Shown here in pieces: positions 44,983-53,080 of a stretch of DNA of 64,000 bases. The notes under the pieces were generated by a model. It worked only from the letters and a program-made list of their open reading frames with translations. It had not been told where the DNA came from and did not search any database. Source of the stretch: Natronolimnohabitans innermongolicus JCM 12255 (lineage in GTDB: Archaea; Halobacteriota; Halobacteria; Halobacteriales; Natrialbaceae); contig NZ_AOHZ01000030.1 of NCBI RefSeq assembly GCF_000337215.1, positions 2,468 through 66,467 on the forward strand. The letters run 5' to 3'. The stretch's first letter is position 1, and every line of letters begins with the position of its first letter. The position numbers were made by a program, and so were the translations under genes.

Positions 44983-45789
44983 ATGATCGACGCTGACGCC
45001 CGCTCGAACGAGGATCTCTCGGTCTCGGTCAGCGACGACGAGGTGGTGATCCGGGCGACGATCGACCGCCCGGATCGGCACAACGCGCTCAACGAGAACG
45101 TCATGTCCGGACTGTACGACGCGCTCGAGGCGGCCGACGAGGGGCCGGCGCGGGTCGTCGTCGTTCGCGGCGCCGAGGGTACGTTCTGCTCGGGTGGTGA
45201 CCTCACCGAGATGGCCCAACTCGTCGACGCTGGCCCCCAGGCGTACCGCGATCAGCTCTCGTCGATTTCGGTGCTGATGCGTTCGATGCGCGAGACCGAC
45301 GCGCTCGTCGTCGCCGCGGTCGAGGGCTACTGTCTGGCAGGCGGGATGGGCGTGGCGACGGCGGCCGATATCGTCGTCGCGGCCGACGACGCGACGTTCG
45401 GCACCCCCGAGAAGGAGAGCGGGCTGTTCCCGATGCAAGCGATGGCCCCGATCATGCGCACCGTACACGAAAAGAAGGGGCTCAAGCTGCTGTTTACCGG
45501 CGAGAAGTTCGACGCGGCGACGGCCGACGAACTGGGGCTGGTGAGCGAACTGGTCCCGGCCGAGGCGTTCGACGAGGAACTCGACGACCTGGTCGACACA
45601 CTGGCGAACAGCAGTCCGACGATGATCTCGATGGGCAAGGAAGCCTACTACCACCAGCAGGGGATGGACTTCGCGGAGTCGCTGGCCTACCTGCGGGAGA
45701 TGTTCGCGCTGTTGGTGATGAGCGAGGACACCGAGGAAGGGTTGAACGCGCGGCTGATGGACGAAGAACCGGACTGGAGGGTGCGGTGA
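44983..45789 (+). CDS. Enoyl-CoA hydratase/isomerase family protein
   Basis: 268 residues of crotonase fold: RPDRHNALNENVMSGLYDAL near 27-46, oxyanion loop GTFCSGGDLTEMAQL near 67-81 and EGYCLAGGMGVATAADIVVA near 114-133. The first catalytic position around residue 120 is AGGMG with the expected Gly pair; the Glu pair of classic hydratases is not obvious, so an isomerase or hydrolase is possible. It leads the acyl-CoA gene cluster and has an about 70-nt leader if the TATA element near 44886 is used. Confidence 0.88.
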   Translation: MIDADARSNEDLSVSVSDDEVVIRATIDRPDRHNALNENVMSGLYDALEAADEGPARVVVVRGAEGTFCSGGDLTEMAQLVDAGPQAYRDQLSSISVLMRSMRETDALVVAAVEGYCLAGGMGVATAADIVVAADDATFGTPEKESGLFPMQAMAPIMRTVHEKKGLKLLFTGEKFDAATADELGLVSELVPAEAFDEELDDLVDTLANSSPTMISMGKEAYYHQQGMDFAESLAYLREMFALLVMSEDTEEGLNARLMDEEPDWRVR

Positions 45790-45895
45790 CGATGAAACCC
45801 CGAAAGAACGCGGTGACGACGTCGACCAGAACGGCATCGCGAGTACAGCCACGAAACCGACACGCTGTGGCGATCGACGCGGCAGATCCACGACC

Positions 45896-46798
45896 ATGAC
45901 CATCGAACTGTACGACCGACAGGAGTCGACCAAGGGGAACCACCCGGCGAAACCGATCATCTCGGCGGCGCTGACCGGCGCGCTCACGACCCGCGACCAG
46001 TGCGAGGCGATCCCCTACACTCCGGAGGAGATCGCGGAAGACGCGGCCGCCGCCCGCGAGGCCGGCGCCGCCGTCGCGCACATCCACGCGCGCACCGAAA
46101 ACGGCGCGCCGACGTTTTCGACCGAGACCTACCAGGAGATCTCCGACGAGGTTCGCGAGCGGACCGACATCATCATCAACTTCTCGACCGGGGCGCTGGA
46201 CGAACCCCTCGAGAACCGCCTCGAGTACGTTCAGGCGGTCCAGCCCGAGATCGCCGCGCTCAACATGGGCTCGATGAACTACGCGAAGTACTCGAACTCC
46301 CGCGAGGAGTTCGTCTTCGATATGGTGTTCGAGAACCCCTTCTCGGAGATCCACGACCTGGTTTCGGGGATGAACGAGGCCGGCGTCGCGCCCGAACTCG
46401 AGTGTTTCGACACCGGCCACATCAACAACGCGACGCCGCTGTTCGAGGAGGGCGTCCTCTCCCCACCGTACACGGTGAGTCTAATCATGGGCGTCCTCGG
46501 CGGGATTCCGGCGACGGTGGAGAACCTGGCCCACCAGGTCCGCCAGTTGCCAGACGACGCGCCGTGGCAGGTGATCGGCATCAGCCGGGATCAGTGGCCG
46601 CTGGTCTCGGCGGCGCTCGCGATGGGCGGAAACGTCCGAGTCGGCCTCGAGGACAACTTCTACCTGCCGAACGGCGAGATGGCCGACGGCAACGCCGAAC
46701 TCGTCGAGGCGGCCGCCGACCTCGCGCGAGGGGTGGGCCGCGAGCCCGCGACGCCCGACGAGGCCCGCGAAATCATCGGACTGGAGGACGGCCGATGA
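45896..46798 (+). CDS. BKACE-family beta-keto acid cleavage enzyme
   Basis: 300 residues. TIM-barrel with the zinc motif HIHARTE near 61-67, early PIISAALTGALTTRDQ, FSTGALDEPLENRLEYVQ in mid-barrel and GLEDNFYLPNGEMADGNAEL with the conserved Glu near 250. The family takes a beta-keto acid plus acetyl-CoA and yields acetoacetate and a new CoA ester (founding reaction: 3-keto-5-aminohexanoate cleavage). Substrate class depends on residues I cannot assign. The stop overlaps the SDR gene (ATGA), so the keto acid may be made or consumed by that reductase. Confidence 0.92.
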   Translation: MTIELYDRQESTKGNHPAKPIISAALTGALTTRDQCEAIPYTPEEIAEDAAAAREAGAAVAHIHARTENGAPTFSTETYQEISDEVRERTDIIINFSTGALDEPLENRLEYVQAVQPEIAALNMGSMNYAKYSNSREEFVFDMVFENPFSEIHDLVSGMNEAGVAPELECFDTGHINNATPLFEEGVLSPPYTVSLIMGVLGGIPATVENLAHQVRQLPDDAPWQVIGISRDQWPLVSAALAMGGNVRVGLEDNFYLPNGEMADGNAELVEAAADLARGVGREPATPDEAREIIGLEDGR

Positions 46799-47604
46799 GT
46801 TTCGGCGAGACGCCACCCAGCACGGACGTCTTCGCCGACGACCTCTTGACCGGCGAGACGGCGCTGATAACCGGCGGCGGGACGGGGATCGGCAAGGCGC
46901 TTGCGCTGGCCTACGCCGACCACGGCGCGGACGTGGCGATCGCGAGTCGGTCGATGGAGCACCTCGAGCCCGTGGCCGAGGAGATCGAGTCGAAAGGCGT
47001 CGACGCCTGCGCGACGACCGTCGACGTCCGGGAGCCGGACGCGGTCGACGCGATGGTCGAGACCGTCCTCGAGGAACTGGGCGACCTCTCGATCCTCGTC
47101 AACAACGCGGGCGCGAACTTCCTCTCGCCCGCCGAAACCCTCTCGGCGAACGGCTGGCGCTCCGTCGTCGGGACGATTCTCGACGGCACCGCCAACTGCA
47201 CGTTCGCCGCGGGCGAGCACATGATCGAGCGCGAGGACGGCGGCGCGATCATCTCGATGGGGGCGACGAACTCCGTTCGAGGCGCGCCCTACCACGCCCA
47301 CTCGGGTGCGGGAAAAGCCGGCGTCCACAACCTGATGCAAACGATCGCCGCGGAGTGGGCCGAGTACGGAATCCGTGCGAACACCGTCGCGCCAGGTGTG
47401 ATCCGAACCGAGGGCGTCATGGAGGTGATGGGCGAGGCCGTCGCCGAACGAGTGATCGAGGACGACCTCGCGGCAGACCGGCTCGGGACGCCTGCAGACT
47501 GCGTCTCCGTCGCGCTCTTTCTCTCGAGTCCGGCCGCAGCGTACGTGACGGGGTCGTACTACGCGGTCGACGGCGGGCAGTTGCTGGCGCCGACCCCGAT
47601 GTGA
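46795..47604 (+). CDS. SDR-family oxidoreductase (2,4-dienoyl-CoA reductase/enoyl-type)
   Basis: 269 residues. NAD(P) loop TALITGGGTGIGKALALAYA near 23-42, NNAGANFLSP near 103 and the active site GAPYHAHSGAGKAGVHN near 162-178, where S-x-x-x-K replaces the classic Y-x-x-x-K, as in 2,4-dienoyl-CoA reductases. C-terminal YYAVDGGQ is the usual SDR end. It overlaps the BKACE gene, implying a coupled step. The role as an acyl-CoA reductase is inferred from the active-site form. Confidence 0.87.
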   Translation: MSFGETPPSTDVFADDLLTGETALITGGGTGIGKALALAYADHGADVAIASRSMEHLEPVAEEIESKGVDACATTVDVREPDAVDAMVETVLEELGDLSILVNNAGANFLSPAETLSANGWRSVVGTILDGTANCTFAAGEHMIEREDGGAIISMGATNSVRGAPYHAHSGAGKAGVHNLMQTIAAEWAEYGIRANTVAPGVIRTEGVMEVMGEAVAERVIEDDLAADRLGTPADCVSVALFLSSPAAAYVTGSYYAVDGGQLLAPTPM

Positions 47605-47619
47605 GTCGACGACGCGTGA

Positions 47620-49317
47620 TCAGAACAGCACCGTCCCGTGGTACCGATCCCGCTCGGTGCGGCGCTTGTTTTGCAACGTGCGCAGGCGTGCCGCCAGCTG
47701 ATCGCGGAGGTCGCCAGCGGGCAGCAGTTCGTCGACCTGCATCTTCCCGGCCTGGGCGCGAATATCGATCTGTTTCTCGTACTCCGCCCGCATGCTCTCC
47801 TCGAACCCCTCAGCCGTCTCCGGATCCATGTCCTCGAGCTGGTCGGCGAACAGGGCGTTGATCGCGGCGTCGGGCCCCATCACGGAGATCTCCGCGCTGG
47901 GGAGTGCGAGGGTGGCGTCGGGATCGAAGGAGGGGCCGGCCATCCCGTAGATCCCCGCGCCGTAGGCCTTGCGCGTGATCGTACAGATCTTCGGCACCTG
48001 CGCGTTCGAGGTCGCGTAGATGAACTTCCGGCCCTTCTGGAGGACTCCCTCGCGCTCGACGGCCGAGCCGACCATGTAGCCCGGCGTGTCACAGAGGTAG
48101 ACCAGCGGGATGCCGAAGGCGTCGCACTTCCAGACGAAGTCGGCCCCCTTCTCCGCGGAGTCGGGGAAGATCGCGCCGCTTTTGACCGCGGGCTGGTTGG
48201 CGACGACGCCGACCGGTCGGCCATCGATGCGGCCGAACCCGGTGACCAGCTCCGGTGCGAAGTCGGGTTTGAGCTCGAACCAGGAGTCGTCGTCGACCAG
48301 CCGGGCGATGACGTCGTGGACGTCGTAGGCGGCGTTTGGCTCCTCCGGGATGATCGCGTCGAGTCCCTTCGGATTGGCTCCCGGCGGGGCGGGCTCCCGC
48401 GTCGGCAGCGGCGCGTCGTGGCGCTGCGGGAGAAAGCCGAACAGCTCCCGGACCGAGTCGGCGGCCTCGCGTTCGTTCTCGACGACGAGATCCGCGCTGC
48501 CGGACTGGGTGGCGTGGATCTCGGGACCGCCGAGTTCCTGCATCGTCGTCTCCTCGCCGGTCACGGCCTCGACGACCCGCGGGCTGGCGATGGCCATCCC
48601 GCTGATCTCCTCGACCATGATCAGGTAGTCACAGAAGACGGGCGTGTACGCCGAGCCCGCGATGTTGGGGCCGTAGAGGACGCCGATCTGGGGCACCTGC
48701 CCGGAGTGGATACACTGATTGTAGAACATCTTCCCGCCGCGGTAGCGGTCCATGTGGGTGTCGCCGGGCTCTCGGTCGTCCAGGTTCAGCCGCGCGCCCG
48801 TCGAGTCGATCAGCCGGAGGATCGGCGCGCCGGCCTCCGCGGCGCGCTCGGCCAGCCGAATCTCCTTTTCGACGCCCATCTGTCCGAGCGAGCCCGCCTT
48901 GACCGTGTAGTCGTTGGCCGCGAAGAAGACGGTCCGGCCGCGGATCGTCCCGACGCCCGTGATCATCCCGTCGGCCGGCAGCTCGCCGTCCGCGTCGTGG
49001 CGGGCGAACGTACCGTCCTCGTACTCGATTTCGTCGAAGATCATATCCAGCCGATCGCGGACGAACACCTTTCCCAGCTCCTCGATCTTCTCGTGGCCGC
49101 GTTCGGGGCCACCCGAGAGGATCGACTCGACCTCCTCGCGCAGTTCCTGCTCGCGGTCGGTGACGACCGCATCCTCCCAGCTCCCCTCGCCGGCGGACGC
49201 GATCGATTCCCCGCCGTCGGTGACCAGTTCGACCGAACGTCCGAGGTGTTCCGACAGCGCGGTCGCGATCGCGCGGGCAGTCTCCTCGTCCGGCGTGGCG
49301 TCGAGAGTGACCTTCAT
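47620..49317 (-). CDS. Acyl-CoA carboxylase, carboxyltransferase subunit
   Basis: 565 residues, about 50 longer than usual because of an extra acidic N-terminus (1-60). Crotonase-like carboxyltransferase halves: FFAANDYTVKAGSLGQMGVEKE-type N-half (partial quotation), GPNIAGSAYTPVFCDYLIMV, ELGGPEIHATQSGSADLV and the C-half YLCDTPGYMVGSAVEREGVL with KAYGAGIYGMAGPSFDPDA. It moves CO2 from biotin to propionyl-, acetyl- or another acyl-CoA, or belongs to a decarboxylase. No biotin carboxylase or biotin carrier gene is in the window. Divergent from acyl-CoA dehydrogenase. Confidence 0.9.
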   Translation of the reverse strand: MKVTLDATPDEETARAIATALSEHLGRSVELVTDGGESIASAGEGSWEDAVVTDREQELREEVESILSGGPERGHEKIEELGKVFVRDRLDMIFDEIEYEDGTFARHDADGELPADGMITGVGTIRGRTVFFAANDYTVKAGSLGQMGVEKEIRLAERAAEAGAPILRLIDSTGARLNLDDREPGDTHMDRYRGGKMFYNQCIHSGQVPQIGVLYGPNIAGSAYTPVFCDYLIMVEEISGMAIASPRVVEAVTGEETTMQELGGPEIHATQSGSADLVVENEREAADSVRELFGFLPQRHDAPLPTREPAPPGANPKGLDAIIPEEPNAAYDVHDVIARLVDDDSWFELKPDFAPELVTGFGRIDGRPVGVVANQPAVKSGAIFPDSAEKGADFVWKCDAFGIPLVYLCDTPGYMVGSAVEREGVLQKGRKFIYATSNAQVPKICTITRKAYGAGIYGMAGPSFDPDATLALPSAEISVMGPDAAINALFADQLEDMDPETAEGFEESMRAEYEKQIDIRAQAGKMQVDELLPAGDLRDQLAARLRTLQNKRRTERDRYHGTVLF

Positions 49318-49436
49318 GCGCTCACCCCGGCTCCGTCGTGCCGTCGGATATCCCGTTGCATAGGGAGATTATTGGTAGCAAGTGTCAAAACCGTTCGGCC
49401 AGTTGCTCGAGTTGAACGCAGTTTCCGTTTCATGTC

Positions 49437-49458
49437 ATGGTTAACCATAACAATATTG
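49437..49458 (+). promoter_or_regulatory. Palindromic operator and TATA-like element between carboxyltransferase and acyl-CoA dehydrogenase
   Basis: ATGGTTAACCAT (49437-49448) is a perfect 12-bp palindrome. It overlaps the TTAACCATAACAA variant of the cluster motif (49441-49453) and abuts CAATATTG (49451-49458), 24-31 nt before the ATG at 49482, which would serve as the TATA element. A repressor here could block both divergent genes. Confidence 0.5.
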
Positions 49459-49481
49459 CACGTCCCTAGCGACGATCTGTC

Positions 49482-50648
49482 ATGGACTACGGTGAAACCG
49501 AGGAACACGAGCTGATCCGCAACAGCGTGCGTGAGATCGCCGCCGACTACGACCACGGCTACTGGCGAGAACACGTCGAGAACAAGACGTTCCCGGAGGA
49601 GTACTGGGACGACCTCGCTCGAGACGGCTGGCTCGGCGTCACGATCGACGAGGAGTACGGCGGCGCCGGCCTCGGGATGCTCGAGATGTCGATGGTGATC
49701 GAAGAGCTCTCTCGCGGCGGCGGACAGGGGGGCGTCATCTTCGTTCTCACGCCCGTCTTCGGCGGGATCAGCGTCCAGCGCCACGGCACCGAAGCGCAAA
49801 AAGAGCGGATCCTGCCGGCGATCGCGAACGGCGAGATGCGCTTCGCGATGGGACTGACGGAGGCCAGTGCGGGGACGAACCTGCTGAACATCGATACGAT
49901 CGCCGAGCGCGAGGGAGACGAGTTCATCCTGGACGGCCAGAAGATGTGGATCAGCGGCGTCGAGAACGCCGACGAGATGCTGCTCGTGACCCGCACCAGC
50001 GAGTACGACCCGAGCAACCCGACCCACGGTATCACGCTGTTTCTCGTGCCCAACCCCGCCGAGCAGGACGCCATCTCGCTGACGCCCCTCGAGGTCGAGG
50101 TGCCGTGGTTCGAGACCCAGTATCAGGTCGATATCGACGACCTGCGGCTCCACGAGGACCGGATTCTCGGGAGCGAGGACGGCGGGCTCTACCTGCTGTG
50201 GGACACGCTGAACACCGAGCGCATCGGCGGCGCCGCGAGCGCCGTCGGCGCCGGGCTGCGCGCGACCGACCTCGCCGTCGAGTATGCGAACGATCGGTCG
50301 GTGTTCGGCCAGAAGATCGGCGGCCACCAGGCGATTCAACACCCGATCGCCGACGCCTACTCGGAGGTCATGTGCGCCCGCGAGATGATGTACAAGGCCG
50401 CCTGGAAGTGGGACAACGGCGAGGACGCCAGCGCCGAAGCGAACATGGCGAAACTGCGCTCGAGCGAGGCCGCGACCTACGCCGCCGACCGGGCTCTCCA
50501 GACCCACGGGGGCAGCGGCTTCTCCGCCGACTACGAGATCTTCGGTCTCTGGGCGAACGCCCGGCTGCTCCAGACGGTGCCGATCACCAACGAGATGGTC
50601 AAGAACTTCCTGGGCGAACACGAACTCGGGATGCCGCGGTCCTACTAA
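49482..50648 (+). CDS. Acyl-CoA dehydrogenase
   Basis: 388 residues, standard length. GLTEASAGTNLLNIDTIAE and KMWISGVENADEMLLVTRT form the flavin/substrate domain; NTERIGGAASAVGAGLRATD and DRSVFGQKIGGHQAIQHPIAD lie in the C-terminal helical domain, closing with ALQTHGGSGFSADYEIFGLW. FAD-dependent alpha,beta-dehydrogenation of an acyl-CoA, with electrons passed to ETF. Promoter features suggest a leaderless message under the palindromic site. Confidence 0.93.
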   Translation: MDYGETEEHELIRNSVREIAADYDHGYWREHVENKTFPEEYWDDLARDGWLGVTIDEEYGGAGLGMLEMSMVIEELSRGGGQGGVIFVLTPVFGGISVQRHGTEAQKERILPAIANGEMRFAMGLTEASAGTNLLNIDTIAEREGDEFILDGQKMWISGVENADEMLLVTRTSEYDPSNPTHGITLFLVPNPAEQDAISLTPLEVEVPWFETQYQVDIDDLRLHEDRILGSEDGGLYLLWDTLNTERIGGAASAVGAGLRATDLAVEYANDRSVFGQKIGGHQAIQHPIADAYSEVMCAREMMYKAAWKWDNGEDASAEANMAKLRSSEAATYAADRALQTHGGSGFSADYEIFGLWANARLLQTVPITNEMVKNFLGEHELGMPRSY

Positions 50649-50673
50649 CCAACCTCTTTTCCCGGGGGCATCA

Positions 50674-50963
50674 GCTGGCGTCTACGACGCCAGCTCAACC
50701 CCCGTCTGCTCACGGGCGCGTAGCGCCCGTTCTCACGGCTCGCGGGACCTCCGGTCCCGCGCTGGCAAAACCCGTTGATGCCGTCAGAACGCGTCGCGTT
50801 CTGACTGCCAATCAGAACCGTACGCGGTTCTGATGATGCCAAAAGGCCGACGGATCGGCCTTCGGCCTCACCGTCGGTGTCGTTCGAAAGAGCGCTTGCG
50901 CTCTTTCGTGATGCCGAGAGCGCTCGCGCTCTCGTAGCAAAACGCCTCGCGTTGCTCGGCGTA
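50674..50963 (+). repeat. Array of eight or nine consecutive hairpins
   Basis: Between acyl-CoA dehydrogenase and the following genes lie strong hairpins with tiny loops in close series: 50674-50696 (10-bp stem, loop TAC), 50713-50731 (8 bp, loop GTA), 50742-50762 (9 bp, TCC), 50784-50806 (10 bp, GTC), 50812-50835 (10 bp, TACG), 50848-50878 (outer 7 bp with an inner GGCC/GGCC), 50886-50909 (10-11 bp), 50916-50935 (9 bp), and a weak one at 50943-50963. The linker TGATGCC or GATGCC recurs at about 50777, 50834 and 50910, and AAAA follows several linkers. Stem sequences differ, so it is not a CRISPR or a simple tandem repeat. Confidence 0.75.
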
Positions 50964-51108
50964 TGCGAGTTTAGAATGACACCGTGCCGTGGCGCGTGCT
51001 GTCGGCCGGCCGAGCAACTGCGAGGGCGGCCGATACCATCACGCGAGGGATGAGAACCGCAGCGGACGAACGCGGCGCGTCGCGCCGCGAGGAAGCGAGG
51101 ACCGCAAT

Positions 51109-51136
51109 CGGCTGGGGAGGACGTGGCGATCCCCAG
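51109..51136 (+). repeat. Copy B of an 18-bp hairpin-associated repeat
   Basis: Same CGGCTGGGGAGGACGTGG (51109-51126) as at 28948. Here CTGGGGA pairs with TCCCCAG downstream, a 7-bp stem with an 11-nt loop. It follows a purine-rich stretch containing GAGGAAGCGAGGACC. The tail after the stem also matches copy A loosely and ends in GCAG in both. Confidence 0.55.
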
Positions 51137-51220
51137 CGCCCACGATAGCAGAGTCACCGTACTCTGTCTTCGGTCACCGTGACAGCCGCGTACGACGTCC
51201 GGATGCGTCGAGGCGGAGCG

Positions 51221-51358
51221 TCACCTCCGCGTTGCGGTGTACAGCAGCGCGATCAGCAGGGCGATCACCAACACGAACGATAATACGGTGACGATCTCGA
51301 GCCGTTCGACCGTGTCGACCGTTCGCCGTCGGATCAAAATCGATGTCGGTCGGTGCAC
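51221..51358 (-). CDS. Small single-helix membrane protein downstream of acyl-CoA synthetase
   Basis: 45 residues from a GTG start: a basic N-terminus (HRPTSILIRRRTVDTVERL) then a clear hydrophobic helix (EIVTVLSFVLVIALLIALLY) and a short TATRR end. The start is 25 nt after the synthetase stop, so it could be co-transcribed. No family is recognised. The topology (positive N-terminal side inside, one helix) and position make a real protein likely, but the start codon and expression are unproved. Confidence 0.45.
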   Translation of the reverse strand: MHRPTSILIRRRTVDTVERLEIVTVLSFVLVIALLIALLYTATRR

Positions 51359-51383
51359 CACCCGTCAGCAAGACGCTACGTCG

Positions 51384-53060
51384 TCACAGCTCTTCGTCGC
51401 TGGACTCGAGCGACCCCTCGAGTCGCTCTTCGACTTCCGCCTCGAGTTTGAACCGCTGGACCTTCTGGGTCGCGCTCCGCGGAAGTTCGTCGACGACGAA
51501 CACCCGTCGCGGGTGGGCGTAGGTCGCGACGCGCTCGAGGGCGAACGACCGGATCTCGTCCTCTGCGAGGTCGGCGTCGGGTTCGGGGACGACGAACGCC
51601 ACCGGAGCCTCGCCTTTGACTTCGTGTGGGGCGGCGACGACGGCGGCCTCGGCGATATCTGGGTGGTCGTAGAGGGCGTCCTCGATCTCGGCCGGATAGA
51701 TGTTGTGTCCCCCGGCGATGATCATGTCGTCGGCGCGGTCGACCATCCAGAAGTAGCCGTCCTCGTCGACGCGGGCGATGTCCTCGGTGTAGAACCAGCC
51801 TTCGTCGTCGAAAACCGCCTCGTTCTTCTCGGGGCGATTGTAGTAGCCCTCGAACACCGTCGGGCCACGGATAGCAATCTCGCCCGTGACCTGCTCCTCG
51901 TCCTCGAAGTCGATGTCCTCGTCCGGGTATGGCTCGAGTTGCTCCGTACTGATCCGCGTCTCGCGGCTGTCGGGGTCGACGAGTCTGAGGTCTACGTTCC
52001 GGAGCACCGGGCCGATACAACCGGCGGACTTGCGAACGCCGCGAGCGGGCTCGACTGTGCCGGCGGGACCGGTCTCGGTCATCCCCCAGCCCTCGACCAT
52101 CGGCACGCCCCAGGCTTCTTCGATGGTCCGACGGGTGTCGTCGGCCAGCGGCGCGGCCGCACAGATGACGTCCTCGAGCGAACTCAAATCGTAGGCCTCG
52201 GGGTTCTCCCGGTACTCCTGCCACATCATCGTAAACAGTGCGGGGACACCTGCGAAGTTAGTGACCTCCTTTTCCGAGAGCGTCTGGAGGAGCATCTGTG
52301 GGTCCGGGCGCGGCACCATGTGCATCGTCGCGCCGTTGTAGAGGAAGGTCCCCTGGATGGCGTTGAGCGCGTAGATGTGAAACAGCGGCAGGACGAGCGC
52401 GATACTGTTGTCGGGATCGACCGCGATCCCACCCTTGGCGTAGGCCTCGATCGTCGACAGCAGGTTCTCGTGGGTCAATAGAACGCCCTTCGGTTTGCCG
52501 GTCGTCCCCGAGGTGTAGGGTTGACAAACCACGTCGTCGAACGCCCGCGGGACCGTCTCGAACTCCGTAGCGGCGTCGGCAACCGCCGCGGAGTAGTCGA
52601 TGACGCTGTCGTCGGTAACCGCCGAGACGTAGACGTTGGACACGCCAGCCCGCTCAGCGAGGTCCGTCGGCGGAATGATCCGTCCGTCGTCGGTGTCCAT
52701 CCCACCGGCGAGCAGCGGCGAGGCGATCATGTGGTCGACGTTGCCGTCCTCGAGGACGAACTCCAGCGTGGACGGATCCATCCGAAGGTTCAGCGGCACC
52801 GGAATCGAACCGGCCTTGATCACCCCGAAGTAGGCTTCCGGAAACTGGTCGGTGTTCGGGATGTAGAGTCCGACGCGGTCGTCGGGTTCGACGCCGTTGT
52901 CGACCAGCACGTTCGCGACGCTGTTCGCTCGCGCCTCGAGATCCCGAAACGACGTTTCGGATCCCATGAACGACAGCGCCGTCTTCTCGCCGTATCGATC
53001 GGCAGCCATCGTCGGCAATGCACCCATGTGTGTCAGCCGTTCTCCGTTGTGGTACTCCAT
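51384..53060 (-). CDS. Acyl-CoA synthetase (AMP-forming)
   Basis: 558 residues from the ATG at 53060. ANL-family motifs: P-loop PYTSGTTGKPKGVLLTH near 192, GWGMTETGPAG near 335, GWFYTEDIARVDEDGYFWMV near 432 and the hinge MIIAGGHNIYPAEIEDALY; the C-terminal catalytic Lys lies in SATQKVQRFKLE. It makes acyl-CoA from a free carboxylic acid, ATP and CoA; chain length is not readable. TATAAATT at 53090-53097 is 30-37 nt upstream, with the candidate operator between it and the start. Confidence 0.94.
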   Translation of the reverse strand: MEYHNGERLTHMGALPTMAADRYGEKTALSFMGSETSFRDLEARANSVANVLVDNGVEPDDRVGLYIPNTDQFPEAYFGVIKAGSIPVPLNLRMDPSTLEFVLEDGNVDHMIASPLLAGGMDTDDGRIIPPTDLAERAGVSNVYVSAVTDDSVIDYSAAVADAATEFETVPRAFDDVVCQPYTSGTTGKPKGVLLTHENLLSTIEAYAKGGIAVDPDNSIALVLPLFHIYALNAIQGTFLYNGATMHMVPRPDPQMLLQTLSEKEVTNFAGVPALFTMMWQEYRENPEAYDLSSLEDVICAAAPLADDTRRTIEEAWGVPMVEGWGMTETGPAGTVEPARGVRKSAGCIGPVLRNVDLRLVDPDSRETRISTEQLEPYPDEDIDFEDEEQVTGEIAIRGPTVFEGYYNRPEKNEAVFDDEGWFYTEDIARVDEDGYFWMVDRADDMIIAGGHNIYPAEIEDALYDHPDIAEAAVVAAPHEVKGEAPVAFVVPEPDADLAEDEIRSFALERVATYAHPRRVFVVDELPRSATQKVQRFKLEAEVEERLEGSLESSDEEL

Positions 53061-53067
53061 ATCGCGA

Positions 53068-53080
53068 TTGACAATAACAC
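53068..53080. promoter_or_regulatory. Candidate operator shared by acyl-CoA genes, copy 2
   Basis: TTGACAATAACAC (plus-strand reading) lies between the synthetase TATA box and its ATG, where a bound repressor would block initiation. It differs in one base from the site before the enoyl-CoA hydratase gene, which however reads in the opposite orientation relative to transcription. Confidence 0.4.

Noticed and set aside
44893-44997. A 34-codon ORF starting in the leader of the enoyl-CoA hydratase gene
   Set aside because: It overlaps the true start, has no protein-like pattern, and its middle is the copied 20-bp segment; it is noted as a repeat instead.
47638-49515. A 625-codon plus-strand frame opposite the carboxyltransferase
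   Set aside because: Same shadow effect; no recognisable domain and it runs into the start of acyl-CoA dehydrogenase.
50674-50963. CRISPR array
   Set aside because: There is no constant repeat with unique spacers of equal length; the hairpins differ in sequence and size and no cas gene is near.
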